64,000 nucleotides of DNA from Oxytricha trifallax (lineage: Eukaryota > Ciliophora > Spirotrichea > Sporadotrichida > Oxytrichidae). This document shows positions 12,470 through 25,236 of the stretch, in pieces (within the stretch, counting starts at the first letter, position 1; each line of letters begins with the position of its first letter). Made by a program: the position numbers and the translations under genes. Below the pieces are notes generated by a model. It saw only the letters and a list, made by a program, of their open reading frames with translations, was not told the origin of the DNA and ran no database searches. The DNA is taken from positions 33,996 to 97,995 of the forward strand of contig ARYC01001249.1 of the NCBI GenBank assembly GCA_000711775.1, written 5' to 3'.

Positions 12470-13100
12470 TTGAAAGACTATTAGTAAAATACTTAAGGTA
12501 ATTTTTAATTATGATATTTAAAATTTATGTATATATAGTATCTTTAATGCATGATTATATTAATGATCTTTATATATATAAATATTTAAACCAATACCCA
12601 ATATCTAATGAAACCTAGCTAATTGTTTAAATTTATATTCATTCATAATATTTAATAATGCTTCTTATTATCAACAATATTAAAAAGAAAACAGTTAGTT
12701 CATATCATAGGAATCATTCAAGTATATTTATAGAATTCAGATCACTCTGGTTAAAATTGCCAAGAATTTTCGAAAACATTTAAACATTAAAGTGTCAAGG
12801 AGCTTACCAAATAAATACTTAATTAAGCTACTGAAGAAGTATAAAAAGACATTTTCATGCCAATATTTATATTGAAAGCTATAAATAATATAATCTTTCA
12901 GCTTCGAGGTTAATTGGGCTTATATACAGAGATAACTTTATGCATTATTAGGAAAAAGATAAAACTCTATTGTTAAATGTTTAATAGGTGACAAAAGGGA
13001 ACATTTAATCTTTAATAATCAATAAATGGCACAATAGATGTTTATTATAATTTTAATAAGTTTACAATTAAACACTAACAATTAATATTGAAAATAGATA
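12470..13100. other. AT-rich spacer, nothing recognised
   Basis: Very AT-rich with many TA-rich runs. No ORF with convincing composition, no repeat shared with the rest of the window that I could see. Confidence 0.5.
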
Positions 13101-13103
13101 CTT

Positions 13104-13610
13104 TCAATCTAACAGTAACTAATATACCTGCTATATCAATGAACTATATTGAATCAGAATAATAAGCCTCACACCTCTAAATGGCGACCTCCCTTAGACA
13201 GTAATCTAATCCAGAATGTTGAAAAATACAAAGACACTTTCAGAGACGTCGAGTGAAGATGCCGTTGAGCCAGTACAATCAACGGGGAGCCCTGCAGGCA
13301 TGGGTGCAGAGGAAGAGGAGGTGAAGCCATAGACATATTGGACATTTACTGTAAAACTATTACACGCATCTACATTACATGGCTGCCATAAATTTCCAGA
13401 GGCATTTTATGGTCGAACGATTAAGTAACCTTCTCTAGCGATACAGACCATACTTGTGATTCTTTGAGCAGTTGGAAGGTTGGTGATAGCGTATTTCAAG
13501 TAGTCCTTGGTGCATTTTGAGTTAGAGGAGCATAATGTGACAACTCCAATTTGGGCTAAGAGTGTTAGCATTAGCGCCAAACTGAAAGAGTAATAGTGAG
13601 AGAGAGGCAT
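13104..13610 (-). CDS. YHYH-domain-like secreted protein, 168 aa (copy 1)
   Basis: ATG at 13610, TGA 13104-13106, open with TAA/TAG as Gln. An N-terminal hydrophobic signal peptide (SFSLALMLTLLAQIGVVTL) is followed by CSSNSKCTKDYLKYA, then NLPTAQR, CIAREGYLIVRP, and GNLWQPCNVDACN. This order resembles the YHYH family (ARDGHxIxGP, LWQPCDVDxCNG). The second copy at 22.3 kb carries the next block more clearly. The last third is unlike the family. Cys-rich and signal-bearing, so probably secreted or luminal. It is divergent from, and about 155 bp from, the unknown gene at 13.77 kb; that pair is repeated at 22.3 kb. Confidence 0.6.
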
Positions 13611-13764
13611 CTATTCGCTGCTTCCTTTGATAATTATAATATGAAAAATTACTTACAATTAAATACTCATTCATGCACTGTTACTCTGAAGATTAAAGCA
13701 ACGCACTTTTGATCAAGAGATGTTCAAAAACAAAGAAGCTAGCGTACTGCTCTGCTAAAGAGGG

Positions 13765-14663
13765 GGCATTGTGGGAATCCATGTCCTGGCCACCCTGGTA
13801 ATCCTGAAGCATGCTCTCGAATTCCTCTTGAAAAAATGGGAATCTACGAAGGGCATTTCACAACACACATTGGGAAAAAGAACTGGCAAATAGAGGAAAT
13901 AAGAGAAACCTTGAGAGATCTGCAAGCACATAGTATAGGAAATCAACATCATCATTACAATCACCAAGAAAATGTGCTTTGTACCATCGCTGAATGCTAT
14001 AGGGAGGTCATTGGGAATCTTTATCATAACTTATCTCGGTCCCTGGGATAGACTTCTTAATCGGAAATTCCATCTCCGTAGATAAGAAGGTGGAGAATTA
14101 CGTGGTGCCCCTGGCCGCCCCCAGTCAAACTTTCGCCCTTGACTTTGTTTGCTATACTGCTTTTTGTATATTTCGGGATGCCCGATAGGAAGACTAGCCT
14201 CCAGTTGATTAATAAGTCAAAAGAAGAGAAGAGAGACTCGTAAATGAAAGTGTAATTGAGGATGAAAAGCCAGAGAAGCTCGAAAGAAGATACAATGACG
14301 ATGAGTAGCTAGTTGATTCCTAAGTTCAGTAGCAAGTAGCGGGCGCTAATTTAGCCATGATTGATGTGGGTGAAGATTTAGAAAGTACGAAGAGTCTATA
14401 CTAACTCAAGCTAAATTACTCTTAATGCAAGAAATCCAGTAACAGCAATAACTGTAACCATGCCCACAGGTTTAGATCCATCACAGTTCGCTGACTTGAT
14501 TAACGATGAATTCGTGCGACAACTAGCAGCTGAACCTAACCAAGATTTTAACAATAACGATATTGACTCTTTGATAAACTAGACTAGTGGCTCAACCAAT
14601 GAAATATGGCGAGAAGCAAAAATAAGTAGGAGGAGGAAGATAAGAAGCAGGAATGATTTGTGA
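13765..14663 (+). CDS. Unknown protein, three-copy dispersed family (copy 1), with internal frame changes
   Basis: Open from about 13765 with a Cys/Gly/Pro start (GHCGNPCPGHPG), then HIGKKNWQIEE, RETLRDLQ, HHHYNHQEN, NLSRSLGQ, SEIPSPQIRRWRITWCPWPPP. A frame change near 14200-14230 leads into ESVIEDEKPEKLERRYND, and another near 14460 into GLDPSQFADLINDEF, ending at TGA 14661-14663. All blocks align with the minus strand at 62450-61740 (LRDLQ, HHH, NLSR, WRIKWCLWPP, EESVLERR, GGFNPSEL) and the middle ones with 22.9-23.5 kb. I do not recognise the family. The frame changes may be lesions, introns or unexcised germline segments. Confidence 0.6.
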
Positions 14664-15170
14664 AATTTAGATATAGCTAATAAACTTTGCGCTTAAAGAA
14701 TAATAATTATTAATTAAATAATACAAAAACATTTCTCACAAATTTAATATTCTTTTATCTAAATCGCAAAATAAAAATGATCATACCAAAGTAATTTAAT
14801 GTATTCATGCAAATCGCCTTATGCTCTTACCCAATCTTATTTCTTTTTGAAGTAATCGAAATTAATGATAGTATTTGCTAGTAAAGAACTAATAATAATC
14901 TATAGTCATAGTAAATTACTAATATAGTTTAAGTAATTTTCTTTGTCTAAATCATGACATAAAAAAGACTATATTTATAATTGAAACAAAGAAATTTCAT
15001 TAGTAGGACAAATAGAATGTATATAAATCAATCATAATGAAATGTATTTTGATTTATATATTAGTAAATATATTAACATAATGTACTTATATATCTGTGC
15101 ATTGAAACAGATTGCTTGTCAGATTCTACTAAAGTTAAACTAGATAAGATAATAAAACATTGAAAGACAT
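14664..15170. other. AT-rich spacer, nothing recognised
   Basis: AT-rich; no coding-like segment or recognisable repeat. Confidence 0.5.
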
Positions 15171-15174
15171 AAAC

Positions 15175-15905
15175 ATGACGGAATAGACTAGATTATTGAT
15201 TATTTACAAATATATACTGCATCTAGCTGCATATCAGATAAAGCTTGAGGAAATGGAAGCTTAGTTTGATTAGTAAAATTTTAAGACAGCAAGAAACATC
15301 CCAGGCTAAAGAATTACGGATAATGCTAATATTAGAGCTACCAATACAATATAAATATTTTATCATTGAGTTTAAGAAGTTTAAAAATGATATTAGTATG
15401 TTTAATCCAGCCAAAATAGATCCAACAAGAGAAAGATATTCAAAATAATTAGATATAAATATTTTAATTACATAAAATTAAGAACTTATTATATATTATT
15501 TCATAGACATCAGGCAAATGAAAGCTTTAATGAGTCATTGCATGCACAACTACAACAATGCACAAGTGATTTTTGCAGTTTCCTCATATCACCTGAAGCT
15601 TCACAATCTGATCAACACAGCAATTGGTCTCAATAAGCTCTCAAAAATGATAGGAGAAATCAAATTACTTGACATGGAGAGTAGACTTCAAATATCAACA
15701 ATCATTTGCATTATTAGAGTTGCATGAATATCTTCAAATGGTGAGGAAACTATTGGGTGATATGATTAGTATTTTATAATTAGTGATAAGAAGTTATATG
15801 AGAATACAAGCTATATAAACATGTCGAGAGTTAACAATTATTGTAATTGATAATATCTAATTAAATCAAAATGAATATTTAAAGTGTTTGATAAACAGAT
15901 GAATA
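15175..15905 (+). pseudogene. Coding-like region with weak resemblance to COMM-domain proteins, interrupted
   Basis: A frame from ATG 15175 (MTEQTRLLIIYKYILHLAAY) runs on, with in-frame TGA codons near 15367-15390, to a second block near 15510-15650. A frame change near 15667 enters LTWRVDFKYQQSFALLELHE and 70 more codons to TGA near 15900. The WRVDF..Q.S block and the preceding LIN.AIGLNKLSKMIGEIK recall the COMM domain, but this is a memory-based likeness only. AT-rich stretches between blocks, one ending TTTCATAG (15505), could be introns or internal eliminated segments. Confidence 0.28.
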
Positions 15906-16187
15906 TATCGATTGTGTTAGTTGCAGCAAGAAAGGAGCAGCTGGAAGTACTCCAAGACTAGGTAAGAGTAGTCAGAAATAACTGGTACAGAGGACAGAGA
16001 GAGCTCTAAATAGGGATAACACAAGTAAATAATACAAGTGAAGGCCTAACTAAACTGATTAGACAAGGCTATATACCACATTTGAAATGACATTTCCGAG
16101 TTTGAATATTAAATATATTTGCTTGCTTTACCTCAGTTTATGAGTGATTACTGTATAGCAATTTATATACTTAAGCATTTTATCATC

Positions 16188-16242
16188 ATCCTCGTCGTCA
16201 TCATCATCATCATCATCCTCGTCATCATCATCATCGTAGTTA
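16188..16242. repeat. (CAT/CTC)n trinucleotide microsatellite
   Basis: Imperfect tandem CAT units broken by CTC and CGT variants. Confidence 0.85.
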
Positions 16243-16564
16243 TTGTCATTATCATCAGTTAGAACTTAAAAGTTAAATTAAAAGTTTGTGTTATGATGAT
16301 TAATTTAGATTTATTATGATAAATTAGAAGTTAAATATTCATAATTAAATTTAATTAATTATTTATTACTATATTATTAATAATTCTGTCAAAATAACAA
16401 TTAATATGCTATCTTATTTTTCAATCTGAGTAATTATTCAAAGGAAATATTAATTATTCTTTTAGATTTCATATAATTATACCCTAAAATTGTATGATTA
16501 CCATTATATATCAAATTAAGTTACTAAACATGATGATGTAGAAAGCTTATTTCTACTTTTAAAC

Positions 16565-19500
16565 AGATATATAGATAGATACATGGATAATAACTTAAGG
16601 TAAAATAAAAGGCACTTAAATTTACAATTTATATAAAAGAGAAAGTGCAATTCATTACTGCTCTATGATTTCTGTCTTTTTTGTTTCCAGATCTGTATCT
16701 TCCTCTTTATGCATCTCATGGTTTATTTAATTACATTTTGAAAGTTCAGATTGGCTGTATGTTTTCTAAGTTGATGATCACTTCATTGATCTGCTGTTTA
16801 TTGACGTAAGTTATTGAGTTATTCTGAATAACTTCTTCAATTTTTAGTAGTATCCATGTTGTTACAGTCCTCTGATTCTTTCATCTAGCCATATCATATT
16901 TGCTATGATTTCTATCTGTGCCTTATTATCTAAGTCAATTAGTCTGTGGTTTCTCACTATTCTGTTAAATCTTAAAGGGTCCCAAGTCTAATTCATTAAG
17001 TTGCATTCTTTCATATGGTTTGAGTTTATAAATGTCTTGTGGACATTACAATAATGGCTCATTCCGTAGTTTACTATTGTCCTCCCTAAGCTTACAGCCA
17101 TCATTGTATCCATCACATTCTTTGTTAGGAAAAGTTTCTTTCTTTTTTAGAGCTTTTATTAGTTCTCCTAGATTTGGGTCTTCTCTTTCTTTGGTATTAT
17201 AAATCTGTCTAGGTTTTCTTTAGTATGTTTTATGTTCTTCCGAACAAATTGTTCAATAATAACTTTTGTTCCGCTTTCTTTCATCTATGTAACATTTTGT
17301 AGTATTTTGTTGTTAATATCTCTTGGTGTTTTAAAAGCAATTCGTTTTAATTAAGTGTCTAATTTGTCTATTTCTTCCAGCTTTACATATTTCTTGCCTA
17401 CCAGTGGTGTGTATTTGTAGATGACTAATGATATAATTTATGTCACCATTATGGTATCGCAAATTGTTGGAATATTTTATTTTATGAGACTTTAGTACAT
17501 TAACGTTGTTTTTTTAATTCCTCTCAAGTTTTCTTTAACAAGGTTTTTGTATTGAGACAGACATTCATGCTGAAGTATTTTATTTCTTATACCTTTTTTA
17601 TTCCCCTAAATTTCTTCTATTACATAGAATTCTTTCAAGTCACTCATGAATAACGTTTTTTGTGTTTAGTTTAAGATTATGGAAGATTTCAATCTCTTTG
17701 AAGCAGTTTAATACTTTCTCAATCTGGGTTTTGTTTATAATGTTAATTAAAATTTCATCTGCAAACGCCAATAGCTTCCCTTATTTTAACAGCGATCGAA
17801 GTTCCTGTTGTGAGTCTATTGCGTCTTGGAGATATATGTTGAATAACATGGGTGAGAGTCTGCTCCCTCGAGCCACTTTTTTTTCTTCTATTACTTTTCC
17901 CTCATATGTTATTTTATTATTTTTGTATAGTTCTTCAATGAGTTTCACTATTTATCTATCTGAGCTTGATTTAATTCTTCCTCTTAGTATACTCATCAAT
18001 TTGTCTTTCCAAACAGAGTCATATGCCTTTTGTAGGTCTATGAAAAGTTAGGCCTCTCTGCTCTTGCTCTTCCGTCTTGATTCTTAAATGTGGTCTAATA
18101 GTCTGATAAGATTGATGTAGGTACTCTCATTAAAACAATTTTAATAGTTCCCTGTCCTAAGTTGCTAGCTGTTTTATTCCTGTATTTTATCACTATAACC
18201 TTTTCTATTATTTACTTATGCGTGAGTTCATCACAATTGGTCTGGTATTGCTGATCTCTGGGTATTAGTCTCCTTGGATTTTGCTTAAAAAGACTAGCCT
18301 TCCTTCTTTCAAGTATTGTGTATACATTTCAGCATTCATCCACTCAGCTATTTTAAAACTTATTGTCTTTTTTAACTTTTCTGATTTCAGAAGCATCTTT
18401 TCATCGAATCCATCTTGTCCAATAGCTTTGTTGAAATTTCATTTTCCTATGGATTTCTCAACTTCCTTTTCTTCGCAGAACCTCTGCTTTGTTTCGTCAT
18501 CGTTGGACATTTCTGTGTCTTAGCTTTTTGTCATTGGGGTTCCTATTAAGTTTCTGTCATCTTTAAATAATTTGTTATAGTAATCTATAATTTACTTCAC
18601 TGTTTTTTCCCCTGGTTGAATTCTCTCCTTGTTGATTTTCAACCCTATAATTTGTTGGGCTTATTTTTGATTCTTTGTGAGTCTTTTTACTAGGCAGAAA
18701 AACCTTTTCAGATCGTTTCTATCCAAACAGGGCTCCATGTTCCTGATTGATTCTTTCCATTGTTGTTTGGTATCTTAGTAGGTACTATACCCTCTGTCTT
18801 TGATGTCTCTGAATGCCCATTCTGAGGATTGCTGATACCAATTTCTTGTTTTTCTCTATTTTCTAATTTCTCTTCAAAGCACCTTCTCTCTGACCATTCT
18901 AGATCTTACTCTTTTAACTCTCTCCCTTCTTTAATGAATGTTTTCCAGCATTAATTTCTAATGTCTTATATTCTTACATTCCTTTCTTTGTCTGCTTTTT
19001 TCAAATCATCATCTTAGTATTTTATTTTCAAAGTTGCCATAATTAATTTATGGTCAGTTAGTTTAAGTTAGTCCAGTTCCCACCTCAAAATTTATACATT
19101 CGAAAAGATTTAGTCGAGTTGGTTCCTTTTAGTGTGAGTTCCTACTCCTTCGGGGATGGATCCTTTTAAGCCTTCGCTTTTTAGCCTCTTACTAAGTTCT
19201 TCTAGATGGAAGTTGAAGTTTCCCATCACAATTATCCTCTGTTTGTTGCATTTCTATTTTATTGACTTTATCATAAAAAAATAACCCTGTTTTGTAGTTC
19301 TTTGACTGTCTCATTCTAATATGGAGAGATGTATAGTGAAATAATATGAAGAGGGAATCCCTCTACATTCAATATATTCCATACCACAAATTGTCTTAAA
19401 GTTATTACCGTCTTCATTTGGTACCTTCCGCTGTTCATTGTTAATACTCCTCCTTTTCTAGCTAGTTAAGTTTGTGTTATGTCTTAACTATTCAACCCAA

Positions 19501-20030
19501 TTATCCTTTGCAGTCTTGTTTCCACTAATTCTATAAAATCTGGGTATTTTTATCTTCTATCTCCCGTAGCATTTAATCCTATTTCAATTTGGAGTTCCAT
19601 CCTCTATCGTTCTGTAAGCATAGTTTAAATTCTATTTGTTCTGCAGGCAACTATCTCTTTTTTATGATCACATCATTACTCCTTTTTGTGCGTTAGTTTT
19701 CCGCAAATCTTTCATTCCTTTTGACCCAACCTTCAGCTTCCCTTTGAGGTCAGATAAAATGAAGTTATCGGTTGTTCTTTACCGTGATCGAGAAATTGTT
19801 CAAGTGTTTGAAATTATTACTTTTAATATGAACACTCTAGTTTTTATGATGATAGATTTGTTGATTTTTCTTTGAATATTCAAAGTAAATCTTGAATGAA
19901 TATCAGACTTTGTTGTTTTTTGTAATCTCCTTCTTCCATGAGTACTGGCAGCTTTCTTCTTCCGCTTAGGGTGCTTGTCTTTCTCTTCCATCTAAGTTCT
20001 CGTCTGCCTCCATTTTTAATCTCTTAAAAA
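16565..20030 (-). mobile_element. Second LINE retrotransposon, decayed (LINE-B)
   Basis: Related to LINE-A over its whole length but clearly diverged, reading on the minus strand from a 5' ATG at 20013 to a stop at 16653. The 3' end is a short tail of TATC units (plus strand GATA repeats near 16565-16585), unlike the ACTA tail of LINE-A. It lacks any counterpart of the 455-residue third ORF, so it is either a different subfamily or a shortened copy. Confidence 0.82.
16653..20013 (-). pseudogene. LINE-B endonuclease/reverse transcriptase ORF, multiply frameshifted
   Basis: Starts MEADENLDGRERQ at 20013; the first TGA comes after about 40 codons and homology with LINE-A continues in other frames. 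Endonuclease blocks near 19.2-19.5 kb. The RT active-site box reads FADEILINI near 17750-17775, where LINE-A has FADDILINI: the second catalytic Asp is Glu. The motif B equivalent near 17830-17875 reads GSRLSPMLF. Stop TGA at 16653-16655. With the FADE change and many frameshifts this copy is inactive. Confidence 0.8.
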
Positions 20031-20034
20031 TTTA

Positions 20035-22255
20035 AATTTATATTAAACAGAAATAGATTCCAAGTTTTATTACTAAATTAGATATATGAGAAGATATTAA
20101 AGTAAAAGCTGATTAAATTGAATATTTAGATACAATTTAATTGTTAGAAACAAATGAAATTAATTATATAGAGGTCTTTTTAATATATTAAACATTTTTA
20201 TTAATTAGAAATTGTGGGATAACACTTTATTTTTAGTATCTATATTAAATAAATGATAATATTGACAACTTTATATTCAAATATAAAGTACAACCTCGAG
20301 TGAAGATAAAGATCTAAAGCAAACCAATAATAGAGAATATTAACAAAGTACTAAATATTTGAATCTGATATTGATCTTTAAGAATGTTAATTACTATTTT
20401 GATATTAAAAAGTAACTGTTAAAAAACCAGATTCATTGTCCAAGTGTCGAAATGAATAACAATAATTTAAAATATATAAAATATGGACAATTATATAACC
20501 TGCCATTAGCAAATACTGTCAACGTCCTTTTATCAATAAATTCAAGTAATAGGATGACGAATTAGTGGGGAATAATAACTTGCTATAAGTCTCAAAATAA
20601 AATTGTGAATTAAATACCTATCTATTTGATTAGGAAGGATTGAATTCAAATTAATGAATATAATATGACGAAATGATAGAGAATTATATAGGAAAGAACA
20701 AAAATTAATTGGAATAGTTGAACCTGCTTATATAGGGCAATATTATAAAAAACAAGAGCATCATGCAGATCCAGTTAGCAAAAGTTGCAAAATAAACGGT
20801 CTAAACTACCAATGTGAACAATCAAAATATCAAACTGATTTATAGCTTGGAAAATGCTTAATTAGAGGGATTTTCACTCTACTACATTAATTTACAATAT
20901 AAATTCCACCATGCTGGATTAATGAAATCAAGGAACTTGAGAGTAGACAGATATTTAGGACCAGTTTAATATTGTAAAGATTCAACACTCAAAATATTAT
21001 AATAATGAGGGACTATTACTTCAATCTAAAGCAATAAGGTTAACAAATGTACATTCAAGGCATTTAATGATCAATATCAAAGACGTAAGGGCTTAAAGAA
21101 TTAACTTACCTTAATATACTAAAATTGATAATAAACTTAAGCATTATTGACTATTATACAGAATAAATTATTACTTTAATACTAAGATAAACTTGGAAAA
21201 CAATCATTGATGTAATAATAGATAACATAATTGAAGAAATTGATCAGGAAATGTTTCGAATAGAAGTAAATAAGAAATAATTCCAAAGTCAGAAGTTTAT
21301 GTTAATAACCACTATAAAGTGCTTTATTTAAGGTGACCATCATAGAAGACAGTATTTTTAAGACATAGAAACAGTGAAACTAAGCTTTAAAGTATACGGG
21401 AACATCTTTAGTAATAATCAAATTAAAAATGGTAGTTCTTATTTTACCATGAGATTTACTAGAGTTATCTCATGACAATAAATTAAAAGATAATGCCTAG
21501 CTAAATAGTGTAGATTAAATACTAAAATGATATTAAAAAGATATGAGGGGTTACAATTGTTCTATACTTAAAAACGAGGGATAAAATAATGGAAAACTAC
21601 ATTAACAAGGGAGAAGAAATTGAAAAAAGTATAGATGAATTTAATTGTAGTAATGAAGCGTATTGAATAGTAAAATTACTCTATAAATTATAATAGGTTA
21701 AAAACATCAAGTAATATTAGAATAAAATAAAATGTGAACAATCCCATAAGATAATTATAAGATTAATAATTAGAATTATAAATTAATTTAATTAAATAAT
21801 TGCTTACTTCTAGAGTTGACTATTAATATTTATTGTCTAGGGAATAATTATAAAAACATATGCTTAAAAGATAAACAATAGTAAAATAAAGCTTGTGAAT
21901 TCATTTAATATACTATATAAAAGAGTAAATTGTATTCGAATTTGAAAGCTGGTAAAAGTTAATTTTTTAAATTCAAATTTAATCAATATTATAATAAATA
22001 TTTTGTAGCTCTTCATTATTTAAACTAGGGTCTTATATAAATTTATAGGGGGTCTTCATAAATCAACAAACTAGAAAATTTTAATGACTAGTATTTAAGA
22101 CTTTTAATATATTAAATCATTCTAAAAATATATTCCTAAATTCCACTAATGGTGAAGCTATTATCTCAGTCTAACACAGCCATAGTGAAGAAGACAGCAT
22201 GTGTGATCTAGGGCCAGCCCAATTCTGCGACTGCTCATCATGGCGGGGCTGGAGG
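20035..22255. other. 2.2 kb AT-rich spacer, no convincing gene
   Basis: Several frames of about 100 codons lack TGA, but with only one stop codon and this base composition that is expected by chance. No motif, repeat or splice pattern stood out. Confidence 0.5.
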
Positions 22256-22259
22256 GTAT

Positions 22260-22595
22260 TCAGCAGGTTACTGTGTATGAATAGAACAAAGTCATCACAT
22301 TCAAATACTCACCACTGATTGTAGCTCCTTTGCAAGCATAAACACGGCAATGCAGCCATAAAACACCAGTTGCATTGTATAGTCCAACGATCATGTGACC
22401 ATCTCTAGCAATACCTACAAAACTTGTTTCTCTATGGGCTGTTGGAAGATTAGTGTTGGCTTATTTGAAGACGCCCTTCGTGCATTGAGTGTTAGATGAG
22501 CATGATGCAGCAGCTCCATTTGCGCTGAGACTGTTGGTATAAAGATATAACCTGAAAGAGTAATAGTGATAGAGTAGTCTTATATTCACTACTTC
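22260..22595 (-). pseudogene. YHYH-domain-like protein, decayed second copy
   Basis: Aligns with 13104-13610: YHYYSF, CSSNTQCTKGVFKQA, NLPTAHRETS, GIARDGHMIVGLY, GVLWLHCRVYACKG, then GEYLNVMTLFYSYTVTC to TGA 22260-22262. The last block fits the Y.Y..T.F.PYT.GC end of the YHYH domain better than copy 1 does. No ATG stands where copy 1 starts, and the signal peptide is degraded. Confidence 0.6.
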
Positions 22596-22859
22596 CTAAT
22601 AATTTATCATCTTCAGGTCTCTGGGCATGCTGTCTTGGTGTGAAGAAGTCGTATTAGAGCTCTAAGGTAGCAGAGCGGGTAGGAGCTCCATTGGTTAAGA
22701 CGCTAACGAGCGCAGCGAGCAAAGTGAACTGCTTCAGGATCCCCTGCCTCCATTATAGCAACAGCTCTGACATCATTGAAGTCTCAAAGATAGAAGAAGA
22801 ATCCAAAAGGCGTCTTACACTACAACATAGAGAAAATGTCTTAGTCTAGAGTGGAAAAG

Positions 22860-23530
22860 GGCAGCAGGCTTAAGAAATTGGCATGTAAACAGTTATGATC
22901 TTCTCTCCATATCCCCAATCTATCAGCACTAAATGCGTAAACCATCGCTTGGGAAACTCCAATGGCCTTTTGGGAAACAGTGATGCTCAATTATCTCGGC
23001 TCCCCGACGAGATGTCTGAGTTGGAAGTTCCACCTTCGTGAGATAGAACGAGGCGGTTCAAGTGGTGCTCCTAAGCGCCCGCTGATCTTCCGTTTATTAC
23101 TAATATCGACTACAATACTGAAAGTGAGAAATCTAAGGAAAAATTTAGCTGCTAAATTAGAAGAAATTATTAAGGCATTCAATAGCAACTGTCTATCAGA
23201 CTGATTTGTATATATCGAAAAGGTGTGTGGTATCACAGGATTATCTGTCACAAAAGTGCAGAGAAAAAAAGGAAGACATGAGGCTGGAAACATAAATATA
23301 CAGACATCTTTGATTCTGGCAATGCTAATTACTTGGGTGCAATTGTTTATTAGAGGTGCATCAGCTTTTTCTTTCACTATAGTTGCCTAAGAGATAGACT
23401 GCAAGTTAGCCTGATAATGAAGATGATATCAAAGAGGGGAAAGATGATAGAATAATGCTTAATACTTGGAGAGTTGAGCTATCTCGACACGATGACCAAG
23501 ATATCGCACTAACTTTACATTACTGAGAGG
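22860..23530 (+). pseudogene. Unknown three-copy family, copy 2, decayed
   Basis: Same neighbour as copy 1: it lies divergently beside the YHYH copy. The frame containing LSRLPDEMSELEVPPS, then TGA (near 23040), then RRFKWCSQAPADLP matches NLSR...SE.PSP...RW.I.WC..PP of copies 1 and 3. An acidic tail (NEDDIKEGKDDR near 23415-23460) is like the charged C-terminal half of the others. The in-frame TGA shows decay. Confidence 0.5.
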
Positions 23531-24010
23531 TTGTTGAATTCAATAAACTTGGGTAGCTCCAACAAATTGTGTGACGTTCATTGTCAATAAATAAAGCAAT
23601 TACTTTCACTCAGTACATAATGATAAACTATCTGCAAATATTTACACAGACTCTTTTGCATCAGTAATATTTAATAATTTAAAATTCTTCTCCCAAAATT
23701 TAACAATCTTGTATCTTCATAATGACCACAAAATTTACGAAAATGTCTTCTCTTCTATTTCTACAATCTATCACTTCATCAAATATAATGAATCATATTT
23801 TTAATTTTGAAATTTTATTTTACTGGTTATTATAAATATGCAAGAATTTTTAGCTCAAATAGCAGGGTCTCATTTTCTGTAAACAAAAACTGTTTATATT
23901 CTATTTATTACTATTAAGTTATTTATCTTTTGTTTTATTTACATAAATACAATATTCATTCATTCCATTCACATAATGCATTTAAATAGGCATTTTATAG
24001 CATATAAACT

Positions 24011-25092
24011 ATTAAGCAAGTATATTTGAAATGTGAAAAATTAAAAATAAATATTCAATGATAAGTTTCGGGTTTTCTTTAAAAGTATTAAGTTTATAGC
24101 ATTAATTGATAATTAATTATTAGTTATTTAAATTAAAATATGAAAGCAAACCTGCTGGGAGTGATAGAGTAGCCCACTTAATGCAAGAGAAGCTGATTTT
24201 TATTAGGCTGATCTAATCACTTATTTGTCTAATACTGACATTCAAGTTGATATCTGTTCGTATAGACAAAGTGGTCATGGATTCTTGTAACACTCAACCT
24301 GCATTTTACCAAAGAAATTGACTCTGAGTGACCGCAATTCCACTCTGAAATAATGGCTCCAGTCTCTTTAGAACTCTGATTCTCCAGTGATTCAAAACAA
24401 TTACTGTTGAGATTCTTAAGTAACGCAGTTGCAATTAGAAGCAATTTAGCATTTTTGTGGAAATGAGTGAATTTTGAGCTGTAGGAAGAACGAGTGCATT
24501 TTTATTTAAGTTGCAGATTCTATTAAGGGCGAAGTTGATTTGCAACAAACCTACTGCTATCATATTAAGGGAGAAGATGCTAAGAATATTGCTCTCAAGA
24601 AACTATTAGACAATGCTAAACTTCTAAGCAAACTGATTTCGCAGTCCTGAGCACAGCAAAATGCTATCAATAATCAGCAAGTGAATTGAAAATGCTCAAA
24701 CTGATTGTACGAGTTTAAATAATTAAACGCATTATTTTAGAGCTATCAAAATAATAGATAGCAATTAAAGTCAGCGATAATTCATTGCATTTTGTTAAAT
24801 AATAACTAAACTAGCTTTTTATAATAGCTAAGATTATGCGTTAAATAATTAGTCGTTGCAGTTATTACAGCTCTTTATATGAGTAGAGTGATTTTATCGT
24901 GAATATATATTCTTTAGATTTTAAGATAAGTTAAGATTAAGTTGTATATATTATCCACTTTTATAATATTTAAGAGCGAGGGGGTTTCGTTTAATCCACT
25001 CCATAAATTGGGGATATATCATAGAATTTTTGAAAATTTGTAAAAAAAAGATTTTTTCTTAAAAATATAACTGCCACTATTTTGTTAATTAG
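24011..25092. repeat. Left arm of 1.08-kb inverted repeat
   Basis: Pairs with 25237-26318 (coordinates sum to 50329) with only a few mismatches; 144-base unpaired centre. Contains a coding-like segment seen again, inverted, in the other arm. On its minus strand 24226-24613 is open and ends in LECQYQTNK and TGA. Confidence 0.95.
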
Positions 25093-25236
25093 AAAATTAA
25101 TTTCATTTATATATATAATTTAAGATGACAGTTTTTTTTCAAATAAAAGCAGAAAAATGTAAAATTTAGCAATAAATTTTTTTTAAAAAATAACAACTGA
25201 ATGTATTTTAGTAATCTTACAATTATATTTTTTTTT

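Noticed and set aside
20760-21080. About 100 codons without TGA on the plus strand
   Set aside because: With one stop codon and this composition such runs arise by chance; no motif or codon signal.
22678-22755. tRNA-like start (GGAGCTCCATTGGTTAAGAC)
   Set aside because: No B box, no anticodon/acceptor pairing to complete a cloverleaf.
22991-23377. 128-codon minus ORF opposite the second copy of the unknown family
   Set aside because: Shadow: the opposite strand carries the conserved LSR...WC blocks shared with two other copies.
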